Below, piece by piece: positions 23,143 through 30,818 of a stretch of 42,642 nucleotides of DNA. The position numbers and the translations under genes are program-made. Source of the DNA: Pseudomonadota bacterium (GTDB taxonomy: Bacteria; Pseudomonadota; Alphaproteobacteria; Sphingomonadales; Sphingomonadaceae); NCBI GenBank assembly GCA_023433445.1, contig JAEZCS010000176.1:1-42642 (forward strand). Direction: 5' to 3'. The number at the start of each line of letters is the position of its first letter. Within the stretch, counting starts at the first letter, position 1. Under the pieces are notes generated by a model that was not told the DNA's origin, made no database searches, and saw nothing but the letters and a program-made list of their open reading frames with translations.

Positions 23143-23865
23143 ATGAGCACGCGTATCCTGATCGAACGGGCGATCGCAGCCCTCATGCTGATCCTGCTGG
23201 CGCCGGTCATGCTGATCATCGCCCTCGCCGTGCGGCTGACGCTGGGCAAGCCGGTTATTTTTTCCCAGATCCGTTCTGGCCTTGGCCGCAAGACCTATAA
23301 ACTGTTGAAGTTTCGGACCATGACGGATGCACGTGGTCCGACAGGCGACTTGTTGCCCGACGCGTGCCGCACGCCACCCTTCGGGTCCTTTCTGCGCCGC
23401 ACGCGCATGGATGAATTGCCGCAGCTGTGGAACATTGTCCGGGCCGAGATGAGTTTCGTTGGTCCGCGCCCGCTGCTGCCGCCGACGATCGCGTCGATGG
23501 GAGAAGAAGGGATCGTGCGATGCAGCGTGCGGCCTGGCTTGGCCGGCTGGTCGCAGGTGCATGGGGGACCGCTGCTCAGCCTGAGAGACAAGCTGGACCT
23601 CGACCTTTGGTATATTCGATCCGCGAGCCTTCGACTGGATATCGCCATCCTGTGCCGGACCGTTCTGGTGGTGCTGTTAGGCGATCGCTTGTCGCACCGT
23701 CCTGTCGCGATGCAGCCCAAATGGAGCACCGAACCTGGGCAAGCAGATAAAGCATCGGGCATGGCCAATGACGAGGCCGGGCGGGTGACCACCGAACCAT
23801 TGAAGGGAGAACTGTCAGACGGCCGAAAAATACCTGCCTTTCCACATATGGAGACGAATGAATGA
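23143..23865 (+). CDS. Small monotopic phosphoglycosyl transferase (PglC/bacterial sugar transferase family)
   Basis: The 240-residue protein has one N-terminal hydrophobic re-entrant segment (ALMLILLAPVMLIIALAVRL), the KPVIFSQIRSGLGRKTYKLLKFRTM block, the catalytic Asp-Glu in RRTRMDELPQLWNIV, MSFVGPRPLLP, and PGLAGWSQVHG. Members transfer phospho-sugar from a UDP-sugar to undecaprenyl phosphate to start a glycan. There is no WcaJ-type multi-TM N-terminus. The C-terminal extension of about 45 residues after DRLSHRPVAM is variable. The start could also be GTG 23122. The stop overlaps the sulfotransferase ATG (ATGA). Confidence 0.9.
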   Translation: MSTRILIERAIAALMLILLAPVMLIIALAVRLTLGKPVIFSQIRSGLGRKTYKLLKFRTMTDARGPTGDLLPDACRTPPFGSFLRRTRMDELPQLWNIVRAEMSFVGPRPLLPPTIASMGEEGIVRCSVRPGLAGWSQVHGGPLLSLRDKLDLDLWYIRSASLRLDIAILCRTVLVVLLGDRLSHRPVAMQPKWSTEPGQADKASGMANDEAGRVTTEPLKGELSDGRKIPAFPHMETNE

Positions 23866-24770
23866 AACCGAATTTCTTCATCGTCGGAGCGCCCAAATGC
23901 GGCACGACGGCTTGGGTCGAGTATCTTCGTTCGCATCCGGGCATCTTCATCTCGCATGCCAAGGAGCCGCACCATTTCTCGCGCGATTTTCCCAAATGGA
24001 ATTTTGTGCCGCGGTTGGAAGACTATCTCGCCCTGTTCCAGGATAGCGGCGATGCGCAGGCTGTGGGCGAAGGGTCGGTACGCTACCTCTATTCGAAGGC
24101 CGCCGCGCGCGAGATCCATGCGTTCAATCCGGATGCGCGCATCCTGATCTTCCTGCGCGACCAGCAGGACTTCCTGCCCTCTCTGCATCATCAGCAGCTC
24201 TATAATGGCGATGAGAATATGGAGGATTTCGAAATAGCATGGCGGTTGTCAGGCCAGCGGCCCGCTTGCACCATCGCATCCGGCTGCCGGGAGCCGAGCT
24301 TTCTGGACTATGCCGCGATGGGTCGCTTTTACGAACAGGTTGAGCGGTATTTTGCGGTTTTCCAGCCCGAGCAAATCCGCCTGATCGCCTTTCAGGACTG
24401 GGTCGGTGATCCGCGCAAGACCTATTGCGAGATATTAGAGTTTCTTGGTCTTGAGGATGATGGGCGCTCCAGCTTCCCCCGCATCAACGAAGCCAAATAT
24501 CACAAAAGCAAGCTGATGGCTTCGCTAACCCAGATACCCCCGGCCTGGGTACGCAAGTCGTCGGCCATGCTGACGCAACTCACTGGCAAGCAACTTGGCA
24601 TTCTCGCCCGGTTGCGCGAAATCAATCGCGGCTCGGGCTATCGGACAAGCGTGACACCGGAACTGAAGGAAGAAATCCGGCGCTATTATGAGGCCGACAA
24701 CGCGCGCCTGCTTGCCCGTTTCGGGGTCAGCCTGGGGCGAGCCGCCGGTGCGGTGCAGTCCGCCGCTTGA
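23862..24770 (+). CDS. Sulfotransferase domain protein
   Basis: The 302-residue protein begins MKPNFFIVGAPKCGTTAWVEYLRSHP, the 5'-phosphosulfate-binding loop (PKCGTT) of PAPS-dependent sulfotransferases. A 3'-phosphate-binding region follows (ARILIFLRDQQDFLPSLHHQQL), then IRLIAFQDWVGDPRKTYCEILEFLGL. It would move sulfate from PAPS to a hydroxyl or amine of a sugar. It is coupled to the phosphoglycosyl transferase through ATGA. PAP would be the by-product, which could be cleared by the phosphatase at 27736 if that enzyme is CysQ-like. Confidence 0.88.
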   Translation: MKPNFFIVGAPKCGTTAWVEYLRSHPGIFISHAKEPHHFSRDFPKWNFVPRLEDYLALFQDSGDAQAVGEGSVRYLYSKAAAREIHAFNPDARILIFLRDQQDFLPSLHHQQLYNGDENMEDFEIAWRLSGQRPACTIASGCREPSFLDYAAMGRFYEQVERYFAVFQPEQIRLIAFQDWVGDPRKTYCEILEFLGLEDDGRSSFPRINEAKYHKSKLMASLTQIPPAWVRKSSAMLTQLTGKQLGILARLREINRGSGYRTSVTPELKEEIRRYYEADNARLLARFGVSLGRAAGAVQSAA

Positions 24771-24925
24771 GCTAATCACAAGGGCTAGCCCAAGGGCATC
24801 CGCGCCAGGTTTGTGCGACGATGCAGAGCCCGCAGGCCCGGCGGAGTAACCCTTAAGAGCCCCCGCACCCCGCATCCTGACCTGCTATAAGTTTGTGAAA
24901 CCTTGGAAGAATTGGGGATCATCAC

Positions 24926-25978
24926 ATGACTGAGATGCTGACAGTCGGCCTCAATGGCTTTGGCCGCTTCGGCCTGCATCTGCTGAAATACTGGCTGGAT
25001 CGCAACGAAGACACCCCCTGGCGCATCGGCTGGATCAACGATGACAGCCTGTCGCTGAAGGATGCCTATGCGCTGATGCTCAGCGATGAATATGTGATCT
25101 TCAACAAATATAAGGTCTATGCCGAAGACGAATTGCTTACCTTCCTTCAGCCCAACGGCCGCAAGCATGTTCTGCGCTACACCAATAGCCGCAAGGACCA
25201 GATTCCCTGGGCTGGCGAGCCCGATCTCTTCTTCGAATGCTCGGGCAAGAACACGATCGCGGAACGGTGCGACGACTTCCTGACCGGCAATACCAGCCAA
25301 GTGCTTATTTCCGCGACATCCTGGGATGCGGACAGGACTTTGGTCTATGGCTTCAACCATAAGGACTGGCGGCCGGAGTACCGGACGATTTCCTATGGCA
25401 GCTGCACGGTGAACGGGTTCGTGCCCCTCGCCCAGTGGTTCAACGACACCTATGGCGTTGTCAGCAGCGATGTGAATGTCATTCACAATGAAGCGCGCCA
25501 CAAACGCAACGGCGAAACTTTGCTGCGCAAATTCTGCACGCTGGAAAAGTCGGGACCACAATTGCTCGACTGGCTGGCTGAAGACCGTTTCATCGTCAAT
25601 TATACAGTCGTTCCCTATAGCGGCGTGTCGATGATGGACATGCGCTTCCGCTGCCAACGGCCACCCACGGCGGAGCAATTGGCGAGCGACCTGTCGCTGG
25701 CGATGGCGGACGGCGGCGCGCTGGCGGGCCTGTATGACATGGACGTCGCGGACATCGGGCCGGAAGTCTACAACTGCACCAGCTATTCGGCTGTCATCAT
25801 TCGCAACTCACTGCGAGTCTTGCATGACGAGGTCTATTTCCAGACTTATTTCGACACCGAAAACTCGGTGAACCGCTTTTATGATCTGGCGACCTATGTC
25901 GCGCGCAATCGGCTGGGGTTGGCGGACAAGGACGAGGGCAAGGTGGTGGCATTCACCCAGCCGCTCGAGGCGTGCTGA
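24926..25978 (+). CDS. Divergent glyceraldehyde-3-phosphate dehydrogenase homologue
   Basis: The 350-residue protein keeps the GAPDH frame: VGLNGFGRFGLHLL (Rossmann motif), IGWINDD, ECSGKNTIAERCDDFLTG, VLISATS, GFNHKDW, the catalytic Cys160 in YGSCTVNGFVPLA, a His in VIHNEARHKR, and YFDTENSVNRFYDLA. By alignment by eye, the Arg of the RVPTPxxS substrate-phosphate site is Val here (VVPYSGVS), and the TSTGAAKA loop of the second anion site is absent. It likely oxidises a different aldehyde or sugar phosphate. It sits directly before an ACP gene, so it is not the housekeeping enzyme. Confidence 0.82.
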   Translation: MTEMLTVGLNGFGRFGLHLLKYWLDRNEDTPWRIGWINDDSLSLKDAYALMLSDEYVIFNKYKVYAEDELLTFLQPNGRKHVLRYTNSRKDQIPWAGEPDLFFECSGKNTIAERCDDFLTGNTSQVLISATSWDADRTLVYGFNHKDWRPEYRTISYGSCTVNGFVPLAQWFNDTYGVVSSDVNVIHNEARHKRNGETLLRKFCTLEKSGPQLLDWLAEDRFIVNYTVVPYSGVSMMDMRFRCQRPPTAEQLASDLSLAMADGGALAGLYDMDVADIGPEVYNCTSYSAVIIRNSLRVLHDEVYFQTYFDTENSVNRFYDLATYVARNRLGLADKDEGKVVAFTQPLEAC

Positions 25979-25980
25979 GC

Positions 25981-26244
25981 ATGGCGCGGGGCGGCAATAT
26001 CAGCATGGCCGATGTCGCCACGCTATTCGCCGAAGTCTTCGCCATCCCGGCGGAGACGGTGGATGCGACGACCAGCGCCGAGGATGTCGCGGCCTGGGAC
26101 TCGATGGGGCATCTGGTGCTGGTCCAGACCATCGAGGAACGGTTCAAGATCACGCTGGAGATGAACGAGATGTTCGAGATCGTCGATGCGGAATCCGCAT
26201 TGACGGTGCTGCAAAGGCATGGGGTTAGCGGCGATGCCGACTGA
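25981..26244 (+). CDS. Acyl carrier protein
   Basis: The 87-residue acidic protein has the carrier-protein core with the phosphopantetheine serine in AWDSMGHLVLVQTIEERF (Ser41) and a four-helix pattern (VATLFAEVFAIPAETVD, TIEERFKITLEMNEMFEIVDAESALTVL). ATG 25981 has GAGG ten bases upstream; an in-frame ATG at 26005 (MADVATLF) is a possible alternative. It starts two bases after the GAPDH-like stop and overlaps the ligase gene by 11 bases. This dedicated ACP should carry the acyl group activated by the neighbouring ligase. Confidence 0.9.
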   Translation: MARGGNISMADVATLFAEVFAIPAETVDATTSAEDVAAWDSMGHLVLVQTIEERFKITLEMNEMFEIVDAESALTVLQRHGVSGDAD

Positions 26245-27739
26245 GGGGGTAAGGAACCTTTCGGAAGCGATCGTCCGCACGGCGGCCGCCGATCCCGATC
26301 GTGATTATCTGACCGTCGGCAAACGCACCTACAGCTATGGCGAGGTGAACACTCTCATAGACCGCTGCTGCGCCTGGTTTGCTCAGCAGGGCCTTGCCGA
26401 GGGCGACGTGGTGAGCGCCGTCGTGGAAAATGGTGCGGAATATGTCGTGCTCTACATGGCATCGCTGCGTTTCGGGACGGTGTTCAACCCCTTCCCCTTC
26501 ACGATGGAAGCACAGGATATCCTGTCTTACCTCCAGCATATCCAGCCGCGCGTCGTCTTCTGCCGGGAGCAGCATCATGCGCGGCTGTCGGATCAGCAGC
26601 AGCATCGGGTCCGGTTGCTAGGGTCCGCTTTCATGGATGAACTTCCCCAAGCCAGCGAAGCCTGGCCGATGTTCGCACCTGAGGACAAGTCGCCCGCCTG
26701 CCTCTATTATTCGTCGGGCACCACCGGCAATCCCAAGTGCATCCTGTTCAGCCATGCCAACATGATCGCCAATATCAGCGCCATCGTCGAAGGCTTCCGC
26801 TTTGACAGTAAGGAGCGGCATCTGATCGTCCTGCCCATGGGGCATACGGCGTCGATCAATTATTCGCTGCTGCCTTGCACATTGGCCGGCGGATCGGTGG
26901 TGATCGCCAACAGCTTCTGGAGCGCGCGGCCGCGCTTCTGGAACCTGATCCGCGCCCATGCCATCACCTATGTCGAAGTGGTGCCGAGCGTGCTGGCCGC
27001 GCTGCTGGAAACGCCCTTCCCGGCGGACGCGTCCGACGCCTTGCCCGCGCTGCGCTTCATCGGGTGCGGATCATCGACCTTGCCGAACGAGCTACAGCGG
27101 CGTTTCATCGACCGGTTCGCGGTGAAAGTCGCCAATCTCTACGGTCTGTCCGAGACCGGACCAACCCATGTCGACTATCCGCTGGAGCCCGGATGGGAGC
27201 CAGGATCGATTGGCGTCCCGTTATCGTGCAACCACTGCTTCATCGCAGACGATGATGGTCAGGCCCTGCCCGACGGCGAGGTGGGAGAAATCGCGGTGCG
27301 CGGCCCCAACGTCTTCATCGCCTATCGCGGCAATCAGGCGCTCTATGACAGCGTCGTTCGGGACGGCGCCTTCTTCACTGGAGACTTGGGCCGGGTAGAC
27401 GAAGATGGCCGATTCTGGTTCGTTGGCCGAAAGAAGGAACTGATCATCAAGGGCGGCGTCAATATCGCGCCCGACGAGATAGACGAGGTGATCTACAAGC
27501 TGCCCGGTGTCGCCATATCGCTGACCGTCGGCAAGGCGGATGATTATCTGGGGGAGAAAATTCACAGCTTCATCGTGCCCGCGGAGGGAGCCGCGCTGAC
27601 AGAAGCGGAGATACAGGCGCACTGCCGGTCGTTCCTGTCCAGCAGCAAGGTGCCAGACCATATCTCCTTCGTCAGCGCGATTCCCGCCGGCCATTCCGGC
27701 AAGTTCCTGCGCCGCGAAATGCAAAGGCATGCATCATGA
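26234..27739 (+). CDS. AMP-forming acyl-CoA synthetase/acyl-ACP ligase
   Basis: The 501-residue ANL-superfamily enzyme has the phosphate loop LYYSSGTTGNPKCILFSH, the A5-type motif LYGLSETGPTHVDYP, the A8 hinge DEDGRFWFVGRKKELIIKGGVNIAPDEID, and the C-terminal catalytic Lys in GHSGKFLRREM. It adenylates a carboxylic acid and loads it on CoA or a carrier; overlap with the ACP gene suggests the ACP is its acceptor. ATG 26234 is chosen over ATG 26219 because of its better-spaced purine-rich site. The ligase overlaps the phosphatase gene by four bases. Confidence 0.9.
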   Translation: MPTEGVRNLSEAIVRTAAADPDRDYLTVGKRTYSYGEVNTLIDRCCAWFAQQGLAEGDVVSAVVENGAEYVVLYMASLRFGTVFNPFPFTMEAQDILSYLQHIQPRVVFCREQHHARLSDQQQHRVRLLGSAFMDELPQASEAWPMFAPEDKSPACLYYSSGTTGNPKCILFSHANMIANISAIVEGFRFDSKERHLIVLPMGHTASINYSLLPCTLAGGSVVIANSFWSARPRFWNLIRAHAITYVEVVPSVLAALLETPFPADASDALPALRFIGCGSSTLPNELQRRFIDRFAVKVANLYGLSETGPTHVDYPLEPGWEPGSIGVPLSCNHCFIADDDGQALPDGEVGEIAVRGPNVFIAYRGNQALYDSVVRDGAFFTGDLGRVDEDGRFWFVGRKKELIIKGGVNIAPDEIDEVIYKLPGVAISLTVGKADDYLGEKIHSFIVPAEGAALTEAEIQAHCRSFLSSSKVPDHISFVSAIPAGHSGKFLRREMQRHAS

Positions 27740-28617
27740 GCCGCTGGAGCCCTGAGTTGAAGCTGGCGCTCGATACCGCTCAGGTGATCGCCGCCACCCA
27801 AATGGAACGGTTTGACCAAAATTTCCGGGTCTTGCGCAAGGAAGAGCGCGAGTTTGTGACCAGCGTCGATCTGGAATGCCATGCGATTGCCCATGAACAT
27901 TTGGGCATCAGCGCGCCTGTGGTTTCGGAAGAGACGCGGGGCGGCTTTGATTTCGGGCATCAGCTCTGCTGGATCGTCGACCCGCTGGATGGGTCGCACA
28001 ACTATATTGCCGGCCTTCCCAATTTCGGCGTGTCCATCGCGCTGGTCGAGGACGGACGCTTCGTTCTGGGCGTGATAAGCATCCCCTTCTTCGGGGAGAT
28101 CTATCAGGCGGTGCAGGGCGAAGGCGCTTTCCGCAACGATGCGCCTATTCGTGTGTCGCCCAACAAGGTCCTGTCCAAGGCGATGATCGCCTATGACAAT
28201 CAATTCCATCTCTCACCCCATGGGTTCGAGCGGTATCGGCGCTTGACTGAAGCGGCCTTTACGACGCGGGTGCTGGGATCGGCCGTCTATGACTTTTCAT
28301 TGGTCGGACGGGGCAAGATCGACGCGCGGGTGCTCAACAATACCAAGGTGTTCGACGTTGCCGCCGGCGTGGTGCTCGTTCGCGAGGCTGGCGGCATGGT
28401 CACCAACTTCGCAGGCGAAGATGTGGGCGTCGAAACCAGGGAAATTCTCGCCAGCAATGGCCATACGCATGAGGCCTTGCTCGCGGTGATAGGGGAAGAA
28501 GAACATGAAGAAGCTGATCCTGTACACGGCGGGGTCCGGTTCGCGCGAGATATTGGTGAGCATTCGCGATTCGAACCGCCACCTAGCGGAATGGGAACCC
28601 GTAGCCTTTGTCGATGA
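27736..28617 (+). CDS. Inositol monophosphatase family phosphatase
   Basis: The 293-residue protein has the metal-binding motifs of the lithium-sensitive phosphatase family: VVSEETRG, WIVDPLDGSHNYIAGLP (Asp82), and NTKVFDVAAGVVLVREAGG. The family hydrolyses inositol phosphates, fructose bisphosphate or PAP. Here it may dephosphorylate the acid or sugar of the acylation module, or act CysQ-like on PAP from the sulfotransferase. The last 37 codons run inside the next gene and are not family-like; without them the length (about 256) is normal, so the original stop was probably lost. Confidence 0.85.
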   Translation: MSRWSPELKLALDTAQVIAATQMERFDQNFRVLRKEEREFVTSVDLECHAIAHEHLGISAPVVSEETRGGFDFGHQLCWIVDPLDGSHNYIAGLPNFGVSIALVEDGRFVLGVISIPFFGEIYQAVQGEGAFRNDAPIRVSPNKVLSKAMIAYDNQFHLSPHGFERYRRLTEAAFTTRVLGSAVYDFSLVGRGKIDARVLNNTKVFDVAAGVVLVREAGGMVTNFAGEDVGVETREILASNGHTHEALLAVIGEEEHEEADPVHGGVRFARDIGEHSRFEPPPSGMGTRSLCR

Positions 28618-29164
28618 GGACCCGGCCAAGGTCGGATCCACGATAGACGGGCTTCCCGTCCTTGGCCCCGATCATGATTTCGGCCCGGACATGCACGCGA
28701 TCTGCGGAACGATGAACCCGATCGTGCGCAAGCGCATGTCGGAGGATCTGATCGAAAGGCGCGGGCAGAGGCTGGCGACGATCATCCACTATTCCGCGCT
28801 GGTCGCGGACGATCTAATCCATGGTCCGGGGTTGGTCCTGATGCCAGGGGTCAAGGTCAATTTCGACATCCAGTTCGGCAAGGGCGTGCACATCCTGTGG
28901 AATTGCATGCTGGGCCATGGGCTGCGCGTCGCCGACTATGCGACCTTGCTGACCAACGTCACGGTGCTGGCGAATTGCAGCGTCGGCTATGCGGCCACGG
29001 TGGGGAGCGGCAGCGTCTTGAGCCCCGGCGCCCGGGTAGAGGACGGCGCGCTTGTGGGCGTCGGCACAACGCTGCTCCACAAGGTTGACGCTGGGCAGTC
29101 GATCATGAGCATGCCGCGCGTCGTCAAATGGAAACGACGCCCGGAAACGATCGCCACGCACTGA
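28505..29164 (+). CDS. PglD-like left-handed beta-helix sugar acyltransferase
   Basis: The 219-residue protein has an N-terminal nucleotide-sugar-binding Rossmann-like domain (MKKLILYTAGSGSREILVSI, VDEDPAKVGSTIDGLPVLG) and a C-terminal hexapeptide-repeat beta-helix (GPGLVLMPGVKVNFDIQFGKGVHI, GVGTTLLHKVDAGQSIMSMP). This is the layout of PglD, which N-acetylates the 4-amine of UDP-2-acetamido-4-amino-trideoxyhexose. An AGGGGAAG site six bases before the ATG supports the start, although it overlaps the phosphatase gene by 113 bases. Whether the donor is acetyl-CoA or the adjacent ACP is unknown. Confidence 0.85.
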   Translation: MKKLILYTAGSGSREILVSIRDSNRHLAEWEPVAFVDEDPAKVGSTIDGLPVLGPDHDFGPDMHAICGTMNPIVRKRMSEDLIERRGQRLATIIHYSALVADDLIHGPGLVLMPGVKVNFDIQFGKGVHILWNCMLGHGLRVADYATLLTNVTVLANCSVGYAATVGSGSVLSPGARVEDGALVGVGTTLLHKVDAGQSIMSMPRVVKWKRRPETIATH

Positions 29165-29294
29165 GGTCAAAGTGAAACGCTAAATGGGCGGCCCCGGTAA
29201 CAGGACCTGTCTGATAGCGATGTACCCAGCGCGCTCCGTATGAATGCTGGTTGATGTCCCTCGCCACGCCCGATCTATTTCAGCAGCAGCAAAC

Positions 29295-30554
29295 TCAATA
29301 TGCGGGACGCGCGCCTGCTGATCCCACAGCTGCATCGGGCGGTCCACTCTGGGCGGGAGCACCCGTGAAGATCGGGGCGGCCGCGCGGGATGCTAGCGCA
29401 TCGGTAGCAGCCTGTTCCCACTGCTGCAGGATGGCATCGACCTGGAAACGCCTGGATGCGATGCGGGCATTTTGGGAAAGCAACTTGCGGCGGTCGGGAT
29501 CCGCGCACAAACCGGCGATCGCGTCGCCCATCGCGATGACGTCGCCATCGGGAACCAATATGCCGCTTTCCCCATCGGAGATCATCTCGCCCGGTCCCCA
29601 ACGGCAGTCGAATGAAATGACCGGGATGCCTGCTGCCATGGCTTCGCCTACAACGATCCCCCAACCCTCGAAGCGGGAGGACAGGACAAAGATGCCCGCC
29701 TCACGCAGCCAGCCGCCATGTTCGCGCGTTACGCCGGGCAAGGAGACCCGGTGACGCAGCCCCAGCGCGTCGCGTTGCGCTTCCAGCCTGGCGCGCTCGG
29801 GACCTTCGCCCCAGATTACGAGCGACCAATCGGGGATGCGGTTTGCGACGCGGGCAAAAGCGTCAAGCAGCAGGTCAAATCCTTTCTGCGGAACGAGCCG
29901 TCCTACCGCAGCCAGCTGCATAATTGGGGGCCGGCCGGGATCAAGATCGATGGGCGCATAGGTAGGATTGGGGATCACCCACTGTTTGCGCCGCATGACC
30001 TTGGGAAACTGCATCATCGCGCCTCGTGTCATCGTAACCAGCCCTTCTGCGCGGGCATAGGCGTAACGGCGCAAGGCCGACCAAAGTGCGCCCGGGCGCT
30101 GCGCCGCCGGGTTGTTGCGTTCTGATACGATAACAGGAATGCCCAATGGTCGCGCGGCAAGGACGCTCACGACATTGGTTCGCGTGAGGAAGCTGACAAC
30201 CAAGTCGGGTCGCGCAAGCGACAAAGCCCGGCGCAGCGTCCCAATCCGGTTGCGGATGTTCAGCAGGGATTGCAGCATCGGCAGGCGCCCCGCCGGATAG
30301 CCCAGTTGGCAGACATGTATTGCGCGGTCATGTGCATAATAAGGAGGGGCGTGTGCATCCTCGAACGCGTAAAGACTGACGGTCCAGCCAGAGCGGCTGA
30401 AATGATTGCACAACAGGCTGACAATATGTTCCGACCCGCCAGCACGCAGCCCGGGAAGAACGAAGGCAATATGCGGCTTGGCCGCGGGAGTGGCATCCGC
30501 CTGCACCAGTTTGACCATAGGCGCAGATTGGCCTCGCGCGGCAGGCAAATCCAT
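29295..30554 (-). CDS. GT4 family glycosyltransferase
   Basis: The 419-residue GT-B enzyme has the acceptor-side KPHIAFVLPGLRAGGSEHIV, the donor-side VGRLVPQKGFDLLLDAFARV, and the E-x7-E motif (EGWGIVVGEAMAAGIPVISFD). It would add one sugar, with retention, to the growing repeat unit. The start is uncertain: ATG 30554 is used; ATG 30518 (MVKLVQADAT) is also plausible, and the open frame continues to 30701. It is convergent with the acyltransferase and divergent from the lyase-like gene. Confidence 0.88.
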   Translation of the reverse strand: MDLPAARGQSAPMVKLVQADATPAAKPHIAFVLPGLRAGGSEHIVSLLCNHFSRSGWTVSLYAFEDAHAPPYYAHDRAIHVCQLGYPAGRLPMLQSLLNIRNRIGTLRRALSLARPDLVVSFLTRTNVVSVLAARPLGIPVIVSERNNPAAQRPGALWSALRRYAYARAEGLVTMTRGAMMQFPKVMRRKQWVIPNPTYAPIDLDPGRPPIMQLAAVGRLVPQKGFDLLLDAFARVANRIPDWSLVIWGEGPERARLEAQRDALGLRHRVSLPGVTREHGGWLREAGIFVLSSRFEGWGIVVGEAMAAGIPVISFDCRWGPGEMISDGESGILVPDGDVIAMGDAIAGLCADPDRRKLLSQNARIASRRFQVDAILQQWEQAATDALASRAAAPIFTGAPAQSGPPDAAVGSAGARPAY

Positions 30555-30818
30555 CGCCCTTGCGTATAATAGGCCAGCCCCGAACGGCCGGAACCGACGG
30601 GTCAGGTTTGACCCGCGGCTCGCATCCGGGGTAATCCATATTGGCTGCCATCCTAGCCAAGCGCCCAGCTTCAAGCGGCCGCTCCACGATGTAGGCTCCA
30701 TGCCTATGGCATCAGCAACGACGCAATTTGTGCCTTACCCTGCAGCACCGCTTACCGGCGTCCAATTCGGATACCTAAGTAGGTGCGGCAACACGTTTAA
30801 TTGCGCGTGGCGTGTGAG

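Noticed and set aside
23041..24191. Minus-strand frames across the phosphoglycosyl transferase and sulfotransferase genes
   Set aside because: The + strand proteins carry full catalytic motifs; the minus-strand frames are shadows.
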